Origin: CAYLJJ01 sp964384025
GTDB taxonomy: Bacteria; Myxococcota_A; Bradymonadia; UBA7976; UBA1532
NCBI GenBank assembly: GCA_964384025.1
Contig: CAYLJJ010000071.1
Coordinates: forward strand, 1-38,166
Direction: 5' to 3'
Length of the DNA: 38,166 nt
Notes under the pieces: generated by a model
What the model was told of the DNA's origin: nothing
Seen by the model: the letters and a program-made list of their open reading frames with translations, nothing else
The model's database searches: none
In this document: one piece after another, positions 24,027-30,859 of the stretch
Numbering within the stretch: position 1 is the stretch's first letter
Layout of the letters: each line of letters begins with the position of its first letter
Program-made: the position numbers and the translations under genes

Positions 24027-25430
24027 ATGCGTCTGCTTATCTCAAATCCCCTCCGCATGGTCACCATGAACCCGGCTCGCTCTATATTGGAGGGGGGATA
24101 TCTCTTGATCGAGGATGGGATCATCTCCTCCGTCGGGATGGTCCGTCCCGACGGCCCCTTTGATCGAATCATCGACGCTCGGGGCTGTCTCCTGATCCCA
24201 GGGCTGATCAACACTCACCATCACCTCTATCAGAGCCTCACTCGGGTGGTCCCCTTTGTTCAAGATGCCAAGCTTTTTGATTGGCTGTTGGGGCTCTATG
24301 AGATCTGGCGGGAGTTGAGCCCTCAATCTGCGCGTGTGGGGGCCAGCCTGGGTTTGGCAGAGCTGCTGCTCTCCGGCTGTACGACGGTGGCGGATCACTA
24401 CTATCTCTTCCCTCAGAGTCAGCCTGAAACCCTGCTGGATGAATCGATCAAGGCGGCTCAAGCGCGGGGGAGCCGCTTGCAGCCTACGCGGGGGAGTATG
24501 AGCCTGGGGCGCGGTCAGGGGGGGCTCCCTCCCGATGATGTCGTACAGCCTGAGGCGCAGATCCTCGAAGATTGTCGTCGAGTGGTGGAGCGCTATCACG
24601 ATCCTGAACGCTACAGCATGTGTCGTGTGGGCCTCGCGCCCTGCTCCCCCTTCTCTGTGACCACCAAGCTTTTGGAGCAGACCGCTACTCTGGCCCGAGA
24701 TCTGGGCGTGCGGATGCACACTCATCTGGCGGAGACCCTGGACGAGAACGAGTTCTGTCTAAAACAGCACGGTGTCCGCCCTCTGAAGTATATGGCCCAA
24801 GTAGGCTGGCTGGGTTCAGATGTTTGGTACGCCCACGGTGTCCACTTCAATGATGCTGAGCTGGATCGTCTGGCGGAGACAGGGACAGGGGTAGCCCACT
24901 GCCCCATCTCCAACCTGCGCTTGGGCTCTGGAATCGCTCGTGTCCCTGAGATGCTGGATCGTGGGGTCCCGGTGGGTCTAGCGGTAGATGGCAGCGCCAG
25001 CAATGATGGAGGCAACCTCCTGATCGAGGCGCGGATAGCCACACTGATTCATCGGGTGGGTACTGGGGTCGATCAGATGCCCGCTCAGAGAGCCCTGGAG
25101 TTGGCGACCTTAGGCTCCGCGAAGGTCCTCGGTCGAGATGATATCGGGGCCCTGGCTCCTGGGATGGCTGCAGACATGGCCCTCTTTGACCTTCGAGATA
25201 TTGCCTATGCTGGAGCCCTCTCTGATCCGGTCGCTGCCCTTCTGATGACAGCGGGGCCAGCCCGAGCGCGAACGGTCTTGGTCAATGGCCGCGTCCTGGT
25301 GGATGAGGGGCGACTCCTGAACATAGACAGCGAGGCCCTCTACAAGGAGGCCAACGCCATCTCTCAATCTATGCGAGAGCAGATGCAGCAGCGGACGGGA
25401 TTAAACCCTCTTTTAAGAGAGAAGCGATGA
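24027..25430 (+). CDS. 8-oxoguanine deaminase-like amidohydrolase
   Basis: A 467-aa cytoplasmic amidohydrolase of the ATZ/TRZ deaminase group. Metal-ligand and catalytic motifs are complete: His64-x-His66 (NTHHHLYQ), HTHLAET with His231/His233 and Glu236, His270 (WYAHGVHF) and Asp321 (VDGSASND). Segments such as TRGSMSLG, GGLPPDDVVQ and APCSPFSVT match, from memory, proteins annotated as 8-oxoguanine deaminase, which hydrolyse 8-oxoguanine to urate and ammonia. ATG 24027 has GGAG five bases upstream. The stop overlaps the next gene's start by ATGA. The xanthine-dehydrogenase-type neighbours support a purine substrate. Alternatives are a guanine deaminase or another N-heterocycle deaminase. 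Confidence 0.82.
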   Translation: MRLLISNPLRMVTMNPARSILEGGYLLIEDGIISSVGMVRPDGPFDRIIDARGCLLIPGLINTHHHLYQSLTRVVPFVQDAKLFDWLLGLYEIWRELSPQSARVGASLGLAELLLSGCTTVADHYYLFPQSQPETLLDESIKAAQARGSRLQPTRGSMSLGRGQGGLPPDDVVQPEAQILEDCRRVVERYHDPERYSMCRVGLAPCSPFSVTTKLLEQTATLARDLGVRMHTHLAETLDENEFCLKQHGVRPLKYMAQVGWLGSDVWYAHGVHFNDAELDRLAETGTGVAHCPISNLRLGSGIARVPEMLDRGVPVGLAVDGSASNDGGNLLIEARIATLIHRVGTGVDQMPAQRALELATLGSAKVLGRDDIGALAPGMAADMALFDLRDIAYAGALSDPVAALLMTAGPARARTVLVNGRVLVDEGRLLNIDSEALYKEANAISQSMREQMQQRTGLNPLLREKR

Positions 25431-26809
25431 GCGAGATTTCCTTTCTATACCCCAAAACTCTAGATCAGGCTGTTGCGGCCTTAGCCTCTCCTTCAGCCCG
25501 CGTCATCGCGGGAGGGACCGCCACAGCGCATGAGGCTGGAGCAAACAAGCTTTGGGTTGAGATCAACCATCTGGGCCTAAACAGCCTTGAGAGCAGCGCC
25601 ACCGAGCTTCGCTTGGGCGCTGGGCTGCCCCTTACAGCGCTCTGCGACGGCTGGCTCCCCCAAGACAAAGACCTACGCCTTATCTCTGAGGCGGTTCGGG
25701 AGACCGCTACTCAGCCGCTGCGCAACATGATCAGCCTGGGTGGAAACCTGATGCATCAGTGCTACTGGTCAGATCTGCCGGTGGTCGCCTTGGCGTTAGG
25801 GGCTCGTGTAGCCCTGCGCCAGCATCAGAGGGGTGCTTTTGAGATGAGTTGCGCGGACCTCTTTAAGGCTCACCCCAGCAAGAGCCTCCCCCAAGGCAGC
25901 CTCCTGACAGAGCTGATCATCCCTCGCAGCCTCACTTCTCGAGGGGTCGCCTACCGCCGCTTTCGCACTACCCAAACGGAGAACCCCCTGCTCAGCGTCG
26001 CTGTGGTTCTCGATCTGGGTCCAAAGAGAGAGATCCTTGATCTTCGGGTAGTCCTGGGCGCCTTAGGGCCTCGCCCAGTACGAGCCCTTGCCTTGGAAGC
26101 TGCCATCAAGGGCAGGCAGCCCTCCGAGGAACTCTTCAGGGCCGCCTTGGAGCGCTGGGAGGCGAAGGCTGAGATCAAGATCATGCCTAACTTCCGTATG
26201 AGCCAAGCCCATCGCGCTCGGGTGATGCGACCGGTGATCCGTCGCGCCTTGATAGAGGCCCTGGAGAATGTCCAAGACTCAGAGGCTGAGCAGGGTCTCA
26301 AGCAAAGCTACACACCCAGTTGGAGCCTCGAACCTCAGCCAGGAGTGCTGAGCTTTCTGCTCAATGGCCAGCCTGTCTCCTGGCGTGTAGAGCCAGAAGG
26401 GATCCTCCTGGATGTACTCAGGGATCAGGGCTACAAGGGGGTCAAGCAGGGCTGTCGAGAGGCTCACTGCGGAGCCTGCACGATCCTCTTAGATGGTCGT
26501 CCTGTGCTCTCCTGCTCTCTTCGAGCGGGGCAAGTGGAGGGGCGTCGAGTAGAGACAATAGAGGGTCTGGGGAGCGTGGATGCACCCCACCCACTCCAAC
26601 GCAACCTCGTAGACGCGGGGGGGGTACAGTGTGGCTTCTGCACCCCTGGCGTCCTGATGTCGGCCAAGGCCCTCCTTGAGGAGAACCCCAAACCCAAGAG
26701 GAGGGAGATCGCGCGCGCTCTAGATGGCAACCTCTGCCGCTGCACGGGCTATGTAAAGATCATCGATGGCGTTGAGCGGGCCGCTCAAGAGATGGGAGCT
26801 GAGGGATGA
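25427..26809 (+). CDS. Xanthine-dehydrogenase-type subunit: FAD domain fused to 2Fe-2S domains
   Basis: A 460-aa fusion. Residues 1-170 are the FAD-binding domain (VIAGGTATAHEA; LRNMISLGGNL). Residues 175-280 are the CO-dehydrogenase flavoprotein C-terminal domain. Residues 306-455 are the two 2Fe-2S domains with all eight Cys: 343, 348, 351, 363 in the plant-ferredoxin-type part and 402, 405, 437, 439 in the helical part (CGFC, CRC). It passes electrons from the molybdenum site through two FeS clusters to FAD. The order FAD then FeS is the reverse of the single-chain small subunit in Rhodobacter-type enzymes, where FeS precedes FAD. It corresponds to head-to-tail fusion of E. coli-type XdhB and XdhC. 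Four-base ATGA overlaps join it to both neighbours. Confidence 0.9.
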   Translation: MSEISFLYPKTLDQAVAALASPSARVIAGGTATAHEAGANKLWVEINHLGLNSLESSATELRLGAGLPLTALCDGWLPQDKDLRLISEAVRETATQPLRNMISLGGNLMHQCYWSDLPVVALALGARVALRQHQRGAFEMSCADLFKAHPSKSLPQGSLLTELIIPRSLTSRGVAYRRFRTTQTENPLLSVAVVLDLGPKREILDLRVVLGALGPRPVRALALEAAIKGRQPSEELFRAALERWEAKAEIKIMPNFRMSQAHRARVMRPVIRRALIEALENVQDSEAEQGLKQSYTPSWSLEPQPGVLSFLLNGQPVSWRVEPEGILLDVLRDQGYKGVKQGCREAHCGACTILLDGRPVLSCSLRAGQVEGRRVETIEGLGSVDAPHPLQRNLVDAGGVQCGFCTPGVLMSAKALLEENPKPKRREIARALDGNLCRCTGYVKIIDGVERAAQEMGAEG

Positions 26810-29112
26810 GTGATCTTAAAGTTGTTGGGACCTCGGTGCGCAAGGTGGATGGTTTGCCCCTGGCCTGTGGAGCCCCCCTCTTTGTCGCTGATGAGCTGCC
26901 CGCTGGGATCCTCCAGGCTAAGATCCTCCACAGCCCTCATGCTCATGCTCGGATTCTAAAGATCGACGCAACAGAGGCGCGGGCCTTAACGGGGGTGGCT
27001 GCGGTGCTCACCCATGAGGATCTGCCCCGCGTCGCCATCACCACAGCAGGGCAGGGCGCGCCGGAGCCCTCCCCCCACGACACCTTCGTCCTGGACTCTA
27101 AGATGCGCTTCGTGGGTGATACGGTAGCCCTCGTCGCTGCTGAAACCCTCACCATCGCTGAAGCTGCCTGTCGTCTTATCCAGGTGGAGTATGAGCTGCT
27201 GCCTGCGATCCTCGACCCCAAGGAGGCTCAAGCTGAGGGGGCGTCGATCATCCATGATGAGCCGGAAGCGCGGATGCCGATCCCTGTGCACTATGAACCT
27301 CAGAAGAACATCTGTGCTTTTGTAGACGTGAAGTCTGGAGATATCGAGGCAGCTTTCGAGAGTTCAGAGCACTGCATCGAGGGTGATTTTCAGGTCCACT
27401 ATGCTCAACACACCCCCATCGAGCCCCACATCTGTGCGGGTTGGCTGGACCCTTATGGTCGCCTGATCCTGCGCACCAGCACCCAGGTGCCCTATCATGC
27501 TCGCCGCATCACTGCTCGCGCTTTGGAGATGAACGTGAGGCAGGTGCGGGTGATCAAGCCCCGTGTGGGCGGAGGCTTTGGCACCAAACAGGAGGTGCTC
27601 TTAGAGCCCTGGGTGGGCGCCTTGGTCAGGGCTACTCGGCGCCCGGTCCTGATGGAGTTGAGCCGTGAAGAGGAGTTCCTCAGCCGGACTCGCCACCCTC
27701 AGGCGGTGAGCATCAAGACCGGCTATCAGTCTGATGGCAGCCTTAAGGCCAGTCATATGAGCGTGCTCTCCAACACCGGCGCCTATGGCTCCCATGGGCT
27801 CACGGTGATGACCAACTGCGGCTCTAAGACCCTCCCGCTCTACCGTCGAGAGGAGGTCGCCTTTACCGGCACCACCGTCTACACCAACCTTCCGGTAGCG
27901 GGCGCCTATCGGGGCTATGGGGGTACACAGGCCAGCTTCGCTCAAGAGATTCAGATGGATGAGATCGCCGAGCGCCTGGGCCTGGACCCTTTGCGCTTCC
28001 GGCAGATGAACCATATCCAGGCGGGCGAAGGCTCCCCTGTCTTTGCCATGTTGGGTGAGGGCAAAGAGGGCGTAGAGCAGGTCGTAGAGAGCTGTGGCTT
28101 AGCGGACTGTCTGACTCTGGGGGCGGAGGCGATCGGCTGGAGTGAGCGTCGAGGCAAGCCGGGCGATGGAGTGATCAAGCGGGGGATCGGCATGGCGGCC
28201 CTGATGCAAGGCAGCTCCATCCCTGAGATTGACATGGCCTCAGTCAGCATCAAGATGAACGAGGATGGCTCCTTTAACCTCACGGCGGGAGCTACTGACC
28301 TGGGCACCGGCTCCGACACCATATTGGCGCAGATGGCCGCCGAGGTCTTGGGGGTGGAGATGGAGACTTTTGTGGTCTACTCCTCAGATACAGACTTGAC
28401 CCCCTTTGACGTGGGTGCCTACGCCTCCTCTACCACCTATCTCTCCGGTATGGCCTCTAAGAAGTGCGCTGAGAAGCTGGGAGATCAGATCGCGGCGGTG
28501 GCCGCTGATGAGCTGGGTTGCGCGGCTGAAGCGATCCGCTTTGAGGGGGGCTATGCCCTGGGTCCAACGGGGAAGATCTCCTTTGCTCGGATCGGCTCCA
28601 TCAGCCTCTATGAGCATGATCAGCATCAGATCGCGGCCACAGAGTCGGCCATCTCTCACAGCTCACCGCCTCCCTTCGCCGCCCACTTTGTTGAGGTGGA
28701 GGTGGACACAGAGACAGGGCTGGTGCGAGTGCTCAAATATGTAGCCGCGGTGGACTGTGGCCGCGCCATCCATCCCAAACTGGCTGAGGGGCAGGTTGAG
28801 GGCTCAGTCGCCAACGGCATCTCCTATGCTTTGACCGAGCGCTATATCTTTAATGAGAAGGGGAAGATGCTCAACGGCAACTTTGGGGACTACCGCATCT
28901 TCTCCTCGGTGGATATGCCGGAGATGGTGACGATCTTGGTTCCTACTGTAGAGCCCACCGGCCCCTTTGGCGCTAAATCGGTCTCAGAGATCAACATCAA
29001 CGGCGCCTGCCCTGCGATCTCCAATGCGATCTATGACGCTATCGGGGTACGCCTTCGTCAGACCCCCTTTACTCCCGAAGCGGTGCTGGAGGCGCTGGAG
29101 GCTCGGGGTTAA
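26806..29112 (+). CDS. xdhA: Xanthine-dehydrogenase-type molybdopterin-binding subunit
   Basis: A 768-aa molybdenum hydroxylase large subunit of normal length. It has the a/b hammerhead N-terminal domain (about 1-130) and the cofactor-binding segments RVGGGFGTKQE, AGAYRGYGGTQASF (Arg of the substrate pocket), GATDLGTGSDT, CGRAIHPKLAEGQVEGS and GPFGAKSVSEI. The last contains the Glu in the position of the catalytic base. The GQG loop of many relatives reads GTG here. The enzyme oxidises hypoxanthine/xanthine to urate or a related N-heterocycle; the exact substrate is not settled. It overlaps the upstream FAD/FeS gene by ATGA. No Moco-insertion chaperone gene lies in the window, so it must be supplied elsewhere. 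Confidence 0.9.
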   Translation: MSDLKVVGTSVRKVDGLPLACGAPLFVADELPAGILQAKILHSPHAHARILKIDATEARALTGVAAVLTHEDLPRVAITTAGQGAPEPSPHDTFVLDSKMRFVGDTVALVAAETLTIAEAACRLIQVEYELLPAILDPKEAQAEGASIIHDEPEARMPIPVHYEPQKNICAFVDVKSGDIEAAFESSEHCIEGDFQVHYAQHTPIEPHICAGWLDPYGRLILRTSTQVPYHARRITARALEMNVRQVRVIKPRVGGGFGTKQEVLLEPWVGALVRATRRPVLMELSREEEFLSRTRHPQAVSIKTGYQSDGSLKASHMSVLSNTGAYGSHGLTVMTNCGSKTLPLYRREEVAFTGTTVYTNLPVAGAYRGYGGTQASFAQEIQMDEIAERLGLDPLRFRQMNHIQAGEGSPVFAMLGEGKEGVEQVVESCGLADCLTLGAEAIGWSERRGKPGDGVIKRGIGMAALMQGSSIPEIDMASVSIKMNEDGSFNLTAGATDLGTGSDTILAQMAAEVLGVEMETFVVYSSDTDLTPFDVGAYASSTTYLSGMASKKCAEKLGDQIAAVAADELGCAAEAIRFEGGYALGPTGKISFARIGSISLYEHDQHQIAATESAISHSSPPPFAAHFVEVEVDTETGLVRVLKYVAAVDCGRAIHPKLAEGQVEGSVANGISYALTERYIFNEKGKMLNGNFGDYRIFSSVDMPEMVTILVPTVEPTGPFGAKSVSEININGACPAISNAIYDAIGVRLRQTPFTPEAVLEALEARG

Positions 29113-29179
29113 GGAGTCTATCTTTGGCCGATATCTTTATAATCCCGTCAAGAACAGGTTGGGGATTGGTCAGAATCGC

Positions 29180-29234
29180 CCTGCTCCGATCTGCAAATCT
29201 CAATCGACTCAAGAGCAGGCACAGGACCCTTTTT
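29180..29234 (+). terminator. Possible terminator after the purine operon
   Basis: CCTGCTC (29180-29186) pairs with GAGCAGG (29213-29219) over a 26-nt loop, and TTTTT follows at 29230-29234, ten bases after the stem. The loop and the gap are long for a classic terminator, so this is a weak call. It is the only candidate in the 250 bases after the operon. Confidence 0.25.
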
Positions 29235-29359
29235 AAAGAACCATTTAGCCTCAAATCTCGATAATGGAGGAGATAGGCTCGTTTGAACAGCGTACCAGCC
29301 ACTCTTGCTCGGTTCGATCTACCCCTTATTAATTAAAGAGCTGAAATATAACTTCAAAG

Positions 29360-29455
29360 CTCACTCTCTCCTTTAGATTTAGATTCTGCTTTTATAGAAC
29401 CTCTACCCTCATTCTCTCCTTTAGATTTGGATTCTGCTTTTATAGAACCTCTACC
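29360..29455 (+). repeat. Tandem duplication, two 48-bp copies
   Basis: 29360-29407 and 29408-29455 are identical except at two positions (29364/29412 and 29381/29429). Each copy contains TTTTATAGAACC and an imperfect inverted repeat G[A/G]TTCT...AGAACC, so each could form a small hairpin or carry a -10-like TATAGA. The copies lie in the AT-richer gap between the purine operon and the accessory region. No gene overlaps them. Confidence 0.85.
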
Positions 29456-29497
29456 ATGAGCGGGATCCATTGAATCAACGATTTAGGAGCGCGAACT

Positions 29498-29530
29498 GAA
29501 GCCTTGGGGTGCTCGAGAATCCTTAACCGG
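29498..29530 (+). repeat. 33-bp dispersed repeat, copy 1
   Basis: GAAGCCTTGG, a variable block, CTCGAGAATCCTTA, then CCG. It matches 30756-30788 in the same orientation with about four differences. It ends exactly where the start-less frame at 29527 opens, suggesting a recombination or insertion junction. Confidence 0.7.
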
Positions 29531-29766
29531 ACGGCTATAAACGAGCACCAAGGGGAAAGTACCAGACCACAGGGCTGTTCAGGCAGCATGAGGAGCAGGG
29601 TGGAGGCCCCATCTTCCTCACCGGAGCCCTGGAACCCACCAAAGAGCAGCCTAAGCAGTCATCGCGAGGGTTGGCCCCTGCTACCTCCCTCACGCCCTCG
29701 GAGGCCCAGCAAGTTCTCTGGAGCCTCCGCGAAACCTCTCGTGAGCGGGATGATCAGATCTCTTGA
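29527..29766 (+). pseudogene. Start-less 79-codon fragment with a C-terminal EAQQVLxSLRE motif
   Basis: The frame is open from a TAA at 29524-29526 to the TGA at 29764-29766, with no ATG, GTG or TTG near its 5' end. The encoded sequence looks like real protein: PIFLTGALEPTKEQPK, then LTPSEAQQVLWSLRETSRER. The last part resembles the P-x-EA-x-x-LL-x-x-L-R tail of Bat/aerotolerance-type TPR proteins in myxobacteria (recollection, not tested). Its 5' end coincides with the dispersed repeat. I read it as the truncated 3' end of a lost gene. It ends 18 bases before the rhodanese start and might have been its operon partner. Confidence 0.5.
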
Positions 29767-29784
29767 TTGAATCAAAGGCACGTG

Positions 29785-30108
29785 ATGATACAGAACCTCT
29801 CACCCACTCAACTCCAAAAACACCTCTACACAACGGAGCATAAGCCACTCCTCCTCGACGTGCGAGAGCCCTGGGAGTACGACATCTGTCATATCAGTGG
29901 CTCTACGTTGGTGCCGATGCACAAGCTCGTCAGCAACGTCGACGCCCTCGACCCGGAGGAGGAGATGGTCGTCATCTGTCACCATGGCATCCGGAGCCGG
30001 ATGATCGCCCGTTTCCTCTCTTCGCGGGGTTTCCAGAAGATTATCAACCTCCACGGAGGCATCGACGCATGGTCCGATCAGGTAGATCGAACCATGGCGA
30101 AGTACTAA
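29785..30108 (+). CDS. Rhodanese-like sulfurtransferase, single domain
   Basis: A 107-aa rhodanese fold. It has LLLDVREPWEYDICHISGST (the DVREPxE motif) and the active-site loop CHHGIRS, whose Cys would carry a persulfide; the C-x-x-G-x-R-S loop is that of single-domain GlpE-like enzymes. I choose ATG 29785 because AAAGG lies six bases upstream; earlier TTG and GTG codons are poorer. The family moves sulfane sulfur from thiosulfate or persulfides to cyanide, thioredoxin or protein acceptors. No sulfur-metabolism gene is adjacent. It follows a gene fragment in a remnant-rich region. Confidence 0.9.
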   Translation: MIQNLSPTQLQKHLYTTEHKPLLLDVREPWEYDICHISGSTLVPMHKLVSNVDALDPEEEMVVICHHGIRSRMIARFLSSRGFQKIINLHGGIDAWSDQVDRTMAKY

Positions 30109-30429
30109 GCCCACCGCTCACCGCAGTTCAGCACACCGCCCTCATCTGGATCTCAAAGCCGGAGGTGAGGGGGGAGATGAGCTTTCCCAGCGCCCACATC
30201 TGCTAGAGCCTGCTCAGGGAGGGCACAAGGAGTCGAGCCTCACCCGCAAAGGGCTGATGATGTTGGAAGGTGGAGGATGAGCAGCAACGCTCCCCGTTGG
30301 CTGAGGGAGAGCCTCAACAGGTGCCTCGGTCAGATGGCTTGGTCGCGCCCTATTGCTGGACCCTGTTGGAGAGATCCCCTGACCAACGAGAGATGATCCC
30401 TGATTTGACCTGGAGTGGAGGACCGTTAC
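30109..30429 (+). other. Intergenic region after rhodanese
   Basis: I find no supported gene in these 321 bases. Short open frames exist on both strands, but none has a start with a ribosome site or a recognisable motif. Just to the right, 30436-30460 and 30461-30484 form an imperfect tandem pair (CATCCG...ATGGCGGA...GCACC). Confidence 0.4.
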
Positions 30430-30717
30430 TTAGTTCATCCGGTCATGGCGGAGGAGCACCCATCCGCCATGGCGGACGGGCACCCTATCGCCCTCCCCGC
30501 TTGCGTCGGTTCCGCCATCCTCAGCTCCCTCATCAGTTCCATCACTGTCCACGTTGCCATCGCTGTCCACGTTGCCGCTGCTGTCTGCGACAACAGCATC
30601 ACCATTACCATCATCACAGCCTGTAAGGACCAACACTGCGATGCTGAGTCCGAGTAGAAAAAACTTTATAGATTTCTTCTTCTTTAGAGTTTCTCTCTCA
30701 ACTTCTTGTCTTTTCCG
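30430..30717 (-). pseudogene. Lipoprotein remnant without start codon
   Basis: On the minus strand the frame 30717-30430 encodes a classic lipoprotein signal. It has KKKK n-region, hydrophobic core (FFLLGLSIAVLVL) and lipobox LTGC, then an acidic Asp/Gly/Ser linker with a NVDSDG repeat. There is no ATG, GTG or TTG before the Lys run. The only start (GTG 30636) falls inside the hydrophobic core and would destroy the signal. The 3' end stops after an unrelated-looking basic stretch. I infer a lipoprotein gene that lost its start and most of its body. Confidence 0.5.
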
Positions 30718-30755
30718 TTAGTCTGCTGAAGCTGAGAAGTTGGTTAATTTTTTTC

Positions 30756-30788
30756 GAAGCCTTGGAGGGCTCGAGAATCCTTAGCCGA
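30756..30788 (+). repeat. 33-bp dispersed repeat, copy 2
   Basis: GAAGCCTTGG, variable block, CTCGAGAATCCTTA, CCG: same orientation as copy 1 at 29498-29530. It lies between the terminator of the C11 peptidase gene and the start-less lipoprotein remnant. The two copies bracket about 1.2 kb that contains only the rhodanese gene and remnants. Confidence 0.7.
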
Positions 30789-30812
30789 ATAGCGATGTCA
30801 GAGAGACAAATG

Positions 30813-30838
30813 AAAAAGCCATCCCTGAAAGTGGCTTC
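30813..30838 (-). terminator. Intrinsic terminator of the C11 peptidase gene
   Basis: On the minus strand GAAGCCA, a 10-nt loop and TGGCTT lead directly into TTTTTC (plus-strand stem arms 30816-30821 and 30832-30837). It lies 22 bases after the stop at 30860. The plus-strand side is also T-rich after the stem, so it may work in both directions. Confidence 0.6.
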
Positions 30839-30859
30839 TGTTTTCTTTCTGTAGTTCTA

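Noticed and set aside
23951..24214. Minus-strand frame across the deaminase start
   Set aside because: Antisense to conserved deaminase sequence with no motif.
30109..30429. 70-codon minus-strand open frame after rhodanese
   Set aside because: Pro/Ser-rich, no start codon and no recognisable segment; chance is more likely.
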